Source: Brevibacterium ravenspurgense (GTDB lineage Bacteria > Actinomycetota > Actinomycetes > Actinomycetales > Brevibacteriaceae). Taken from it: a stretch of 64,000 nucleotides of DNA. Location of the stretch: assembly GCF_001584615.1 (NCBI RefSeq), contig NZ_LQQC01000008.1, forward strand, positions 124,001-188,000, read 5' to 3'. Both the position numbers and the translations under genes were made by a program. This document shows, piece after piece, positions 42,210-50,396 of the stretch; position 1 is the stretch's first letter, and each line of letters opens with the position of its first letter. The notes under the pieces are model-generated. The model worked only from the letters and a program-made list of their open reading frames with translations. It was not told the origin of the DNA and did not search any database.

Positions 42210-43045
42210 CAGCCGAGCCTCCTGGAGAACCAGATCGACACAAAGTGCCCCATGCCCGACAGCGCGGCAAGCGGCACCATCACCAGGATCATCCACCGTT
42301 CACCGGTCAGTTCTGGGCCGCCGGAAGCAACCACGATGAGTGACACCACGCTTGCAACAACAGCCAGCATCGACATTTCGACCGAATGCCAGATGCGGTG
42401 GAACGGCACAAAACGCGCAAGCTGCTTCACACGGGCAAGACCGCCATGTGTCACAGCAGTTGCCGCAGCGGAGTCTTCCAGCTTGTCCAGGCCGTTGAAG
42501 GCACGGCTCATGTGCACCAAACTGTTGAGCGCCTTGTTCAACAGCACGAGCGAGGACACCACTCCCCCAGCAACCAGGTAGGGGTAGGCGAACCCTGGAT
42601 CGGACTTCAGCAGTCCCAGGTCACTCACTGCCCGCACGCCCAACATGAAGGCGACGAATCCCTCTGTTGTGTAGTGGCCAACCGCGTCAAGGAAAACACC
42701 TTTTGCACTGCGGGTGCCGCGCCAGCGTGCGACCTCACCATCACAGCAGTCGAAGTACAGCTGCAGCTGCGAAAAGAACAGTGCGAGGAGTGCACCCCAT
42801 ACGCCGGGGATCAGCAGAGCGAAGCCGATTGCCCATCCGGAGAGGATCATCAGACCCGTGACCCCGTTGGCGGTGATGGGCGTGCGCACCAGCAGCGCGG
42901 TCAGATAAATGGAGATGTGCCGCAGGTACAGCTCCGCTGTCCAGTGTTCGGCATTTTTGCGCGCGCGCACTTCCGGCGGCTGGGCAACAGCTCGCAGCTG
43001 TTCCAGCGTCGGATTCTTAGGCCGGGAAGAGTGTGCTTCGCTCAT
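42209..43045 (-). CDS. CDP-alcohol phosphatidyltransferase family membrane protein
   Basis: This 278-residue polytopic protein belongs to the family that joins a CDP-activated alcohol to an acceptor alcohol. The motif D(x)2DG(x)2AR(x)8G(x)3D(x)3D is present as D99, D102-G103, A106-R107, G116 and D120, but the last aspartate is a histidine (H124, in FLDAVGHY). The first 30 residues are soluble, then five or six membrane segments follow. The ATG at 43045 lies six bases behind a TAGCCT -10 box. It is coupled to the following GT2 and lies near TagD, so it may make a CDP-glycerol-derived lipid or phosphodiester head group in the wall-polymer pathway. Confidence 0.88.
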   Translation of the reverse strand: MSEAHSSRPKNPTLEQLRAVAQPPEVRARKNAEHWTAELYLRHISIYLTALLVRTPITANGVTGLMILSGWAIGFALLIPGVWGALLALFFSQLQLYFDCCDGEVARWRGTRSAKGVFLDAVGHYTTEGFVAFMLGVRAVSDLGLLKSDPGFAYPYLVAGGVVSSLVLLNKALNSLVHMSRAFNGLDKLEDSAAATAVTHGGLARVKQLARFVPFHRIWHSVEMSMLAVVASVVSLIVVASGGPELTGERWMILVMVPLAALSGMGHFVSIWFSRRLG

Positions 43046-43051
43046 ATCTCA

Positions 43052-43057
43052 AGGCTA
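43052..43057 (-). promoter_or_regulatory. -10 box of a leaderless promoter for the CDP-alcohol transferase
   Basis: TAGCCT on the minus strand ends six bases before the ATG at 43045, and no ribosome-binding site fits between them. Confidence 0.45.
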
Positions 43058-43085
43058 GGTGCCACACCAGCAGAAGTGCTGGAGT

Positions 43086-43469
43086 TTACTGACCGAGGTC
43101 GCCCTTGATCTTGGTAGTAGAGATTTCCGGCGTGCGCGGGAGGTAGACGACGTCACACAGGTCTTTGAGGTCGTCGAACTTGCCCTCCCAGTCGTCACCC
43201 ATGACAAAGGTGTCGATGTGGTATTTCTCGATGTCGGTCCGTTTCTGTTCCCACGTGTTTTCGGGAATCACTAGGTCGACGTAGCGGATAGCTTCGAGCA
43301 TGTTCTTGCGGTCGTCCCACGAAAAGTACGACTTCTTGCCCTTACCGGCGTTGAATTCGTCAGTGGAAAGAGCGACTACCAGGTAGTCGCCCTGTGCTTT
43401 ACAGCGCTGCAGCAGTCGGATGTGACCGTAGTGCAGCAAGTCGAAGGTGCCGTAGGTGATGACACGGCG
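43086..43469 (-). CDS. tagD: Glycerol-3-phosphate cytidylyltransferase (TagD-like)
   Basis: This 127-residue nucleotidyltransferase makes CDP-glycerol from CTP and glycerol-3-phosphate, the donor for poly(glycerol phosphate) teichoic acid. The nucleotide motif is YGTFDLLHYGHIRLL with HYGH at residues 14-17, and the second signature RTPEISTTKIK lies near the C-terminus. The length is that of TagD. The ATG at 43469 follows AAGGGG. It supplies the substrate for the TagF- and TagB-like proteins nearby, although the ribitol or another alcohol cannot be fully excluded. Confidence 0.93.
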   Translation of the reverse strand, partial: RRVITYGTFDLLHYGHIRLLQRCKAQGDYLVVALSTDEFNAGKGKKSYFSWDDRKNMLEAIRYVDLVIPENTWEQKRTDIEKYHIDTFVMGDDWEGKFDDLKDLCDVVYLPRTPEISTTKIKGDLGQ

Positions 43470-43626
43470 CATGAAAAGCCCCTTGCTTAACTTGAAGTTA
43501 ACTTGCAGATCATATAAACGATACCCCACGGCCTACTTGAAGTCCCGTTTAACCGCCCCGCTAAGCCCGTGCCGTTCACCACAGCCGGGGAGCTGCAGCC
43601 TCAGGCTCTACGCGGCAAAAAAGAAC

Positions 43627-43632
43627 TAAAAT
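43627..43632 (+). promoter_or_regulatory. -10 box upstream of the GT4 gene
   Basis: TAAAAT ends eight bases before the ATG at 43641. An earlier in-frame ATG at 43635 is only two bases from the box and would lie outside the transcript, so the box supports 43641. Confidence 0.5.
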
Positions 43633-43640
43633 AGATGGCT

Positions 43641-45482
43641 ATGAAAGCGTCACTGTCACGGCTTCTGCGCCGCATCATCCCCAACTCAAGCGGTCCCCGC
43701 CCCCAGCAAGTCCTTCCAGCGGGGAACTACTACACCGTGCTGTGGCGCATCCCCGAAACATTCGGCGGGATGACCTCCGTTGCTCTCGAACGGTCCTCAG
43801 CTTTCGCTCGCCAGGACAACCGCCCCATCGAGATCCTCACGTTCTCACCGAACAACAGCGGCAAGGAGCGCGAACAGGAACTCAAAGCCGAAGGCCGACT
43901 GGATGACCGTGTTTCCATCCGGAACATCTGGGAAGACCTCGGCACATGGTCTGACGATGAGCTTGCCCGCATGAAAGGCATGGCAGAACATGACCTCGGC
44001 GCCCTCAAAGATGCACTCCCCCACACCTCGGGAAACACACGCGAACAGCGCGCAGACGATGCCGATACGGTCCTCCAGACCGACTACTACAGCACGCAGG
44101 GCCACCTGCGCATCATCGACCGTCACGACGCCACAGAACGCGGCACCAAGGGCGGACGCCTGCTGACCCTCCTGGACTCACAGGGAGACATCATCGGCCA
44201 GTGGCGCTCCGGCGGCGCATTCTACAAAGCGTGGCTCAACGCAGTATTCGGCAACGAGCCAGGTTACGTCATTGTCGATTCGGGCTATGCAAGTTCAATC
44301 TTCCGCACCTACCGGAAGAAGAACATTGTGTTCTGCCACGTGCTGCACAGCAACTTCCTCAAGAACGAAAGCGTAGACCCGCGCGAACTCAACCGCGGCA
44401 GGTTCGACATCTTTCATAATGCCGATCGTTTTGATCGGGTCATCGCACTGACCCACGCCCAACAGCAGGACATGTTCGCGCTGAACCTGTCTTCGGGCAA
44501 CCTCACGGTCGTTCCTAACTTGGTTCGCGACCTCCACGGCGATGCCGAAGCACCCCGTGATAAGGCTCACGGAATCATGCTTGCCCGGCTTACCAAAGGC
44601 AAGAGGATTGATCACGCTATCCGGGCAACCGCAGCGGCCTCTCAGAACACACCGAGACTGCACTTGGACGTCTACGGCGATGGCGATATGCACGCCGAAC
44701 TCACCCAGCAGATCAACGCCAACAACGCCGGTGAGCACATCACCCTGTGTGGTTTTGCCAGCAATGCGAAAGAACGCTTCCGGGAAGCATCATTCAGCCT
44801 CCTGACAAGCAAGCAGGAAGGTCAAGGCCTCGTGCTGTTGGAAAGCATGTCAGCTGGATGCATCCCGATTGCCTACGACATCAAGTACGGCCCAGCCGAC
44901 ATCATCACCGACGGCGTGGACGGCTTCCTTGTGCCCGCCGGGGATGTTGAAGCACTCACCCGAACAATCATCCACGTGGCCACCATGGACGATGCCGAGC
45001 TCACCCAGATGCGCCGCAACGCCCTGAAACGAGCTGCCGACTTCTACGAAACCGCCGTCGTCAACAAGTGGGCGACCATGTTCCGCGAATGCTCTTTCGA
45101 ACCGTTCCAACGCTCTCAGGCCACAGCGAAACTCACCTCACTGACTGTGACAGCCACCGGGATTGAACTCGAAACAACCATCCAGAACCACCCATGGGAG
45201 CGGACCTCCCACACCTACGTGTCATGGCGGCTGGCCGGCAAAACCTATTACGGCCGCACACCCGCCGAGTTCGACGGAACCACCCTGCGGGCAGAAATCC
45301 CTCTGTCCGAGCTGGAACTGCTGCCCGCAGGCACCCTGGAACTGTCCGCGGACTTCGTTGAGGGCCGTTCCTTCCACCGCACCCGCATCCTCGCTGACGA
45401 AACCCCCGCCGCAGCTGGCTCCTTCTTCACCCCGGTACTGACCGACAAAGACCAGTTGAACCTGCAGATAGAAGCTGACTGA
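43641..45482 (+). CDS. Glycosyltransferase family 4 (TagE-like, teichoic acid glycosylation)
   Basis: This 613-residue protein resembles the GT4 enzymes that glucosylate teichoic acids. It opens with YYTVLWRIPETFGGMTSVAL, then in the second half has TLTVVPN-like NLTVVPNLVRD, MLARLTKGKRIDHAI, HITLCGFASNAKERF, and SLLTSKQEGQGLVLLESMSA with the conserved acidic residues, followed by AYDIKYGPADIITDGVDGFL. Residues about 500-613 form a beta-rich appendage with no family I recognise. The start ATG at 43641 is preceded by a -10 box; 43635 is an alternative. It is divergent from TagD and convergent with the surface protein. Confidence 0.9.
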   Translation: MKASLSRLLRRIIPNSSGPRPQQVLPAGNYYTVLWRIPETFGGMTSVALERSSAFARQDNRPIEILTFSPNNSGKEREQELKAEGRLDDRVSIRNIWEDLGTWSDDELARMKGMAEHDLGALKDALPHTSGNTREQRADDADTVLQTDYYSTQGHLRIIDRHDATERGTKGGRLLTLLDSQGDIIGQWRSGGAFYKAWLNAVFGNEPGYVIVDSGYASSIFRTYRKKNIVFCHVLHSNFLKNESVDPRELNRGRFDIFHNADRFDRVIALTHAQQQDMFALNLSSGNLTVVPNLVRDLHGDAEAPRDKAHGIMLARLTKGKRIDHAIRATAAASQNTPRLHLDVYGDGDMHAELTQQINANNAGEHITLCGFASNAKERFREASFSLLTSKQEGQGLVLLESMSAGCIPIAYDIKYGPADIITDGVDGFLVPAGDVEALTRTIIHVATMDDAELTQMRRNALKRAADFYETAVVNKWATMFRECSFEPFQRSQATAKLTSLTVTATGIELETTIQNHPWERTSHTYVSWRLAGKTYYGRTPAEFDGTTLRAEIPLSELELLPAGTLELSADFVEGRSFHRTRILADETPAAAGSFFTPVLTDKDQLNLQIEAD

Positions 45483-45540
45483 CACCTCGCGAGGTGGGGG
45501 TTGGCTTAGCAGCCATCCTCACCAGCGTGGGGTGGTGAGA

Positions 45541-45588
45541 AAACGATTGTGGGCGGTTCCGCTAATGCGGAACCGCCCACAATCGTTT
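45541..45588. terminator. Bidirectional terminator between GT4 and surface protein genes
   Basis: A perfect 22-base stem with loop TAAT has arms at 45541-45562 and 45567-45588; the outer ends AAA and TTT provide short U-runs for both directions. It stands between convergent genes. A small CACCTCGCGAGGTG palindrome at 45484-45497 precedes it. Confidence 0.88.
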
Positions 45589-45647
45589 ATCGGCCTGTCT
45601 GCGTGCGCGCCCGGTTCTCACCAACCGGGCGCGTCAGCAGATGAGCG

Positions 45648-48600
45648 TCAGTTGTTCTTGCGGCGCGAACGAGCAACCATCAGAACACCTGCGGCGAGCA
45701 GACCAGCTGCTGCAGCCAGTGCACCAGCGATCTCAACACCGGTACGGGGCAGCGGAGCGTTGCTCGAGCCCTTGTCACCGGAGTCACCAGGCTTGGACGG
45801 AGCAGGCTTACCGGAACCGGTCTTGCCCTTGTCGTCCACCGTGACAGTGATGGTGTCAATGACGTTGCCGTCCTTGTCCTTCACCGTCACGACGATCTTG
45901 TCACCAGGCTTGGCGTCATCGTTGATGTCAACGACGATGTTGCCGTCCTTGTCGATTTCAGCCTTACCGGGGCCTTCGACCTCAACGGTCGAGCCGTCCG
46001 GAACCGGGCCGCCATCGTTCGGGATGACAATCTTGTCGCCAGGCTTACCGTTGCCGTCCTTCCAGTCAGGCTGGTCAGCAGGCTTTTCAACCTCGACGAC
46101 TACGCGGTCGATCTCGTTGCCGTCCTTGTCCTTGACAACGACAACAACCTTGTCACCAGGCTTGGCGTCCTTGTCGATGTCAACGACGATGTTGCCGTCT
46201 TCATCGATTTCAGCCTTACCAGGTCCTTCCGTTTCAACGGTGGTGCCATCCGGAACCGGGCCGCCATCGTTCGGGATTTCGACCTTGTCGCCAGGCTTAC
46301 CCTTGTCGTCCTTCCAGTCCGGCTTCTCAGCAGGAGCGTCAGGCTTCTCGACCGTGATGGTGACGTCGACGTTGTCCTTCGAACCATCCGGGTAAGTCAC
46401 CTCAACCGGAACGGTGATCTTGTCACCAGGCTTAGCGTCCTCAGGAACCGGGACGGTGATCTCACCGGTGTTTTCGTCAACCTTCACACCGTCAGGAGCG
46501 TCGTCACCAGGGGTGAACTTGGTGCCGTCAGGAGCCTCGGTCGGGTTACCGTCCTTGTCCTTGAACTCAGGCTTCTCAACCTTGACGTCTTCACCAGGCT
46601 TACCCGAACCATCTTCGTAGCCGGGTTCGAACTCGTCAGCCTGCTTGGTGTCAGGCTTGGACGGTTCGGTGACAGTCACGGTCGATTCGTCGATCGTGTT
46701 GCCTTCTGGGTCCTTCACCTCGACAACGATCTTGTCACCAGGCTTAGCGTCTTCGTCGATCGTGACGATGAGTTCACCGTTTTCGCCGATTTCGACCTTA
46801 CCGGGGCCTTCGACCTCAGTCGTGGAGCCTTCCGGAACGTCGCCACCGGTGTTCGGGACAGTCACCTTGTCACCGGGTTCACCTTCGCCGTCGCCCCATT
46901 CGGGCTTCGAGTCAGGGTCGGTGACAGTAACAGTCACGTCCACCTTGTCGGTGCTGCCATCCGGGTAGGTCACAGTCACAGGAACCGTGATCTTGTCACC
47001 AGGTTTGGCGTCAGCCGGAATCTGGACCTTCAGCGATCCATCTTCAGCAACTTCGACACCGTCCTTGTCGGTGGTGAACTTGGTACCTTCCGGAACGGTG
47101 ACAGTGTCGCCGTCCTCGTTGGTGAATGTCGGAGCGTCAACCGGAGCGGTGGTACCAGGCTGGCCAGCACCGTCGTTGTACTTCGGTTCGAGCTCGTCAG
47201 CCTGCTTGGTGTCAGGCTGCTCCGGAGCATCAGGTTCTTCGACCGTGACGGTGACGTCGACGTTGTCCTTCGAACCATCCGGGTAGGTCACCTCAACCGG
47301 AACGGTGATCTTGTCACCAGGGTTAGCGTCTTCAGGAATCGGAACGGTGATTTCACCGGTGTTTTCGTCAACCTTCACGCCCTCAGGAGCATCCTCACCA
47401 GGCTTGAAGGTGGTGCCTTCAGGAGCCTCGGTTGGGTTACCGTCCTTGTCCTTGAACTCAGGCTTCTCAACCTTGACGTCTTCACCAGGCTTACCCGAAC
47501 CATCTTCGTAGCCGGGCTCGTAGGTGTCAGCGTCCTTGTCCTTAGCCTCAGGTTCTTCAACCGTGACGGTGACGTCGACGTTGTCCTTGCTGCCGTCTGG
47601 GTAGGTCACCTCGACAGGAACAGTGATCTTGTCACCAGGCTTAGCATCCTCAGGGATGGTAACCGTGATCTCACCAGTGTTCTCATCGATGGTCACACCA
47701 TCAGGAGCGTTCTCACCAGGACCGAAGGTCGTGCCGTCAGGAGCTTCGGTCGGGTTGCCGTCCTTGTCCTTGAACTCAGGCTTTTCGACCTTGACATCCT
47801 CACCAGGCTTACCCGAACCATCTTCGTAACCAGGTTCGAAGATGGTGTTCTGGTTAGGAACCTTCGGGTTGCTGTCCTCGTCGTCCGGGATGCCGTCGTT
47901 GTCGTCATCCTCGTCCTCGGTGTCAGGCTTGCCGTCACCATCGGTGTCCAGCTTGAAGTTCGCCTTAGCGTCGTCCTTGCTGCCGTCCGGGTAGGTCACC
48001 GTGACAGGAACATCGAACTCCTCAACGGTGTCCTTGTTCAGCTTCGACTTGTCCGGGAAGTTAACGGTGATTTCACCGGTGTTCTCGTCGATCGAAACTT
48101 CGTAGCCTTCAGGAGCCTTGAAGTCTTCAGGAATCGAGAACTTCGAGCCTTCAGGAGCCTTGGTGTCCTTACCGTCCTTGTCGGTGAAGGTCGGGGTCGA
48201 CTTGGTTTCCTTACCAGGAACTACCAGCTTGTCTTCGTAAGCAGGCTCGTACAGGTCAGCGTCCTTGTCGGTCACCGTGACGATGACATCAACGGTGTCC
48301 GTGGAACCATCCGGGTAGGTCACATCAACCGGAACGGTGATCTTGTCACCAGGCTTAGCGTCATCCGGAATGGGAACGGTCACTTCGCCGGTGTTCTCAT
48401 CGACCTTGACACCGTCAGGAGCACCCTCACCAGGGGTGAACTTTGTGCCCTCAGGAGCCTTAACCTCTTCGCCTTTGCCGTCTTCGTCCTTGAACGTCGG
48501 GGCAGGAACCGTAACGTCTTCGCCCGGCTTACCCTTGCCGTCTTCGTACTCCGGCTGCAGGTTCTTTGAAGTTTCTCCGATGATGAACGAGTCAGCTGCA

Positions 48601-50123
48601 ATTTCTTCACCGTTGGAAACAAGAACCGCGGTGTAGATGTCACCAGCCTTTGCGTCCTTCGGAATGTCGAACGTCTCGCAACCCTTCAGATCGTCCGTGC
48701 TGCTGATGTCGCAGCTCTTAACGACCTTGCCCTTGGAGTCGCGCCACTCAATGACCGATCCAGATTCCGCGATGTTGCCCTTAAGCGTGAGCTTCGCGGG
48801 CTCGCCACCGACAAAAGCAGGGTTGTCGGTGGTGTCATAGTTGGTGATGTCCAGGGTTGCTTCCCGGACCTGCATCAACCCGAAGTTCACGTTGTATGCG
48901 TAATTGGAGAACACCGCAGGGTTGGGGCTGGCTGCCCACTGCAGGTTGTAACGCGGGTTGGTGAAAACAGGCTGGGTGTAGGTCGAGTAGGACGAAACTA
49001 CGTTTCCTGCCGGGTCCGTGACCCACATGTACAGGTTATTCTTGTCGTAGTCTTCACCGAGGTCAACAGTGTATCGTCCATCCTTGTTGACCGTCGCCTT
49101 ACCTGTTTTGGCAAGGTTAGACTTGTCTTTGAGCATTTCCTGCGTCTTCTTAGCGCGCAGGCTCGGGTGCAACTCCATAATCTGGTTATTGGCCTGGATA
49201 CCCTTGTCGCTCAAAACTGAAGCCCATACCGTGTAGCCTTCTGCGTGAGGGTCCACCGTGTTCTTGGTAGCACCGGCAAACAGCTGATTTTCGTTTCCAC
49301 GGTCAGTCTCAAGCCATACCCGACCGCTAACAGTGCCCGGAGCGATCTCAGCATACTTCGCAAACTTTTCCTGCGGCGTTTCAACTACCTGGTCAGCTAC
49401 GACGTAGTCGCCGGGCTCTTCATAGAACCAAATGCCGGTCTTAGTCGTGTTGGTCGCTGTTGCAGCGCTGCCCGGGAAGTCGCCAAGGCCTTCACCGGAT
49501 GCCCTACCGAAGGAAAACGGGGTGTAACCGGGAGCTGCGCGGAGCTGACGCACCCAGTTGTCGGTACCGGTTTCAGGGTCTGTGTGCTTGAAGTCTTCGC
49601 CCCACACCCGGTACTTCTGGCTGCTCTTTCCAAGGAGCTTGTGCTCCTTGCCAGCGTTGTCAGTCCATGACGGAACGTCAAAGGCATAGACACCGTGTCC
49701 AGCACCTTTAAGTTCGTGCGTCTTCGCGGAGTAGATCGGTGAAACCGCGCCGTCAGAGTCGATCCACTGGAGGTAAACATTCTGGTTCGCAGGCACAGCC
49801 TGGAAACCACCCCAAGTCGACGTCAGCTGCGCGCCCGGAGTTGGGGTAACAATCTGCGCGCGTCCAGAGACGATGTCCTTACCAACCCCGAGAGAGTCGG
49901 TCAGGTTCGCGCTCTTGGTGACCTTTCCTGACGCGATTGCGTCGATGTCAATGGGTCCCTTGTTGACCGCATCTCCGTCCGCAGCCTGCGCTGCCTGCTG
50001 GAATGCAGTCGAGTCGAAAGCAGTGGCGACCGCACCTGGTGCGAATGCCACAGCCATTGCGAGAGTCAGACCAGCTGCTGCTGTCTTCATCCCGCGGCGT
50101 CGGTGAGAACGCTGTTGGCTCAT
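45648..50123 (-). CDS. LPXTG-anchored surface protein with mosaic of Rib-like repeats
   Basis: This 1,491-residue secreted protein has a twin-arginine-free Sec-type signal (RRRGMKTAAAGLTLAMAVAF, cleavage probably after an AxA near residue 34 or 48), a unique N-terminal region to about residue 520, repeats to about residue 1,430, and the sorting signal LPRTG (plus-strand 45738-45752) with a hydrophobic helix and RSRRKNN tail. Two repeat types alternate: A, ending VTYPDGSKDNVDVTVTV (Rib/YPDG type, six copies), and B, with VEGPGKAEID (three copies). A calcium-binding TSP3-like stretch DTDGDGKPDTEDEDDDNDGI lies between the second and third A copies. The start is the ATG at 50123 behind GAAAGGA. 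A role in adhesion or surface coating is likely. The sortase gene is not in the window. Confidence 0.95.
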   Translation of the reverse strand: MSQQRSHRRRGMKTAAAGLTLAMAVAFAPGAVATAFDSTAFQQAAQAADGDAVNKGPIDIDAIASGKVTKSANLTDSLGVGKDIVSGRAQIVTPTPGAQLTSTWGGFQAVPANQNVYLQWIDSDGAVSPIYSAKTHELKGAGHGVYAFDVPSWTDNAGKEHKLLGKSSQKYRVWGEDFKHTDPETGTDNWVRQLRAAPGYTPFSFGRASGEGLGDFPGSAATATNTTKTGIWFYEEPGDYVVADQVVETPQEKFAKYAEIAPGTVSGRVWLETDRGNENQLFAGATKNTVDPHAEGYTVWASVLSDKGIQANNQIMELHPSLRAKKTQEMLKDKSNLAKTGKATVNKDGRYTVDLGEDYDKNNLYMWVTDPAGNVVSSYSTYTQPVFTNPRYNLQWAASPNPAVFSNYAYNVNFGLMQVREATLDITNYDTTDNPAFVGGEPAKLTLKGNIAESGSVIEWRDSKGKVVKSCDISSTDDLKGCETFDIPKDAKAGDIYTAVLVSNGEEIAADSFIIGETSKNLQPEYEDGKGKPGEDVTVPAPTFKDEDGKGEEVKAPEGTKFTPGEGAPDGVKVDENTGEVTVPIPDDAKPGDKITVPVDVTYPDGSTDTVDVIVTVTDKDADLYEPAYEDKLVVPGKETKSTPTFTDKDGKDTKAPEGSKFSIPEDFKAPEGYEVSIDENTGEITVNFPDKSKLNKDTVEEFDVPVTVTYPDGSKDDAKANFKLDTDGDGKPDTEDEDDDNDGIPDDEDSNPKVPNQNTIFEPGYEDGSGKPGEDVKVEKPEFKDKDGNPTEAPDGTTFGPGENAPDGVTIDENTGEITVTIPEDAKPGDKITVPVEVTYPDGSKDNVDVTVTVEEPEAKDKDADTYEPGYEDGSGKPGEDVKVEKPEFKDKDGNPTEAPEGTTFKPGEDAPEGVKVDENTGEITVPIPEDANPGDKITVPVEVTYPDGSKDNVDVTVTVEEPDAPEQPDTKQADELEPKYNDGAGQPGTTAPVDAPTFTNEDGDTVTVPEGTKFTTDKDGVEVAEDGSLKVQIPADAKPGDKITVPVTVTYPDGSTDKVDVTVTVTDPDSKPEWGDGEGEPGDKVTVPNTGGDVPEGSTTEVEGPGKVEIGENGELIVTIDEDAKPGDKIVVEVKDPEGNTIDESTVTVTEPSKPDTKQADEFEPGYEDGSGKPGEDVKVEKPEFKDKDGNPTEAPDGTKFTPGDDAPDGVKVDENTGEITVPVPEDAKPGDKITVPVEVTYPDGSKDNVDVTITVEKPDAPAEKPDWKDDKGKPGDKVEIPNDGGPVPDGTTVETEGPGKAEIDEDGNIVVDIDKDAKPGDKVVVVVKDKDGNEIDRVVVEVEKPADQPDWKDGNGKPGDKIVIPNDGGPVPDGSTVEVEGPGKAEIDKDGNIVVDINDDAKPGDKIVVTVKDKDGNVIDTITVTVDDKGKTGSGKPAPSKPGDSGDKGSSNAPLPRTGVEIAGALAAAAGLLAAGVLMVARSRRKNN
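45835..48560 (-). repeat. Tandem coding repeats of two types (A and B) in the surface protein gene
   Basis: In protein order the units are A1 (about 48560-48265), A2 (48255-47945), a TSP3 spacer (47940-47860), A3 (47845-47545), A4 (47530-47220), A5 (47210-46915), B1 (46910-46660), A6 (46645-46345), B2 (46330-46080) and B3 (46078-45835). A3, A4 and A6 share long stretches that are nearly identical in DNA, as do B2 and B3, so copy-number changes by recombination are likely. Confidence 0.85.
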
Positions 50124-50396
50124 CAATTTTCCTTTCGGTTGACACCCGCGCCGTTCCGCGCAGGCATAGATTCACTCACAGTTTCCGCAGCGGACAAAAA
50201 CCGCTCCGAAAACCGTGAAGAACTTAGGGCTAAGTATTAATACCCTCATAAAGACTTTAACTAACTGCCAGATTTCCCACAGCTTTCGGAAGAATTGAAG
50301 CTTCACTCACCGTTGCTGAGACGCAGAATTGCGCGCTTATCACCGGGCTCCACCCGAAATCTACCGTCCGGTACACCGGACGGTGTGATGGCAACC
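50124..50396 (-). promoter_or_regulatory. AT-rich upstream region of the surface protein gene
   Basis: The 273 bases between the surface protein start and the TagB-like stop include an AT-rich stretch at about 50225-50285 with the palindrome GTATTAATAC (50234-50243) and a GC-rich hairpin CCGTCCGG-TACA-CCGGACGG at 50364-50383 near the upstream gene. The first probably holds the surface protein promoter and the second may stop transcription of the upstream gene. The exact promoter is not assigned. Confidence 0.45.

Noticed and set aside
45835-48560. Possible CRISPR array or DNA-level repeat locus
   Set aside because: The repeats are long, in frame and translate to Rib-like domains with no regular short spacers; they are protein repeats.
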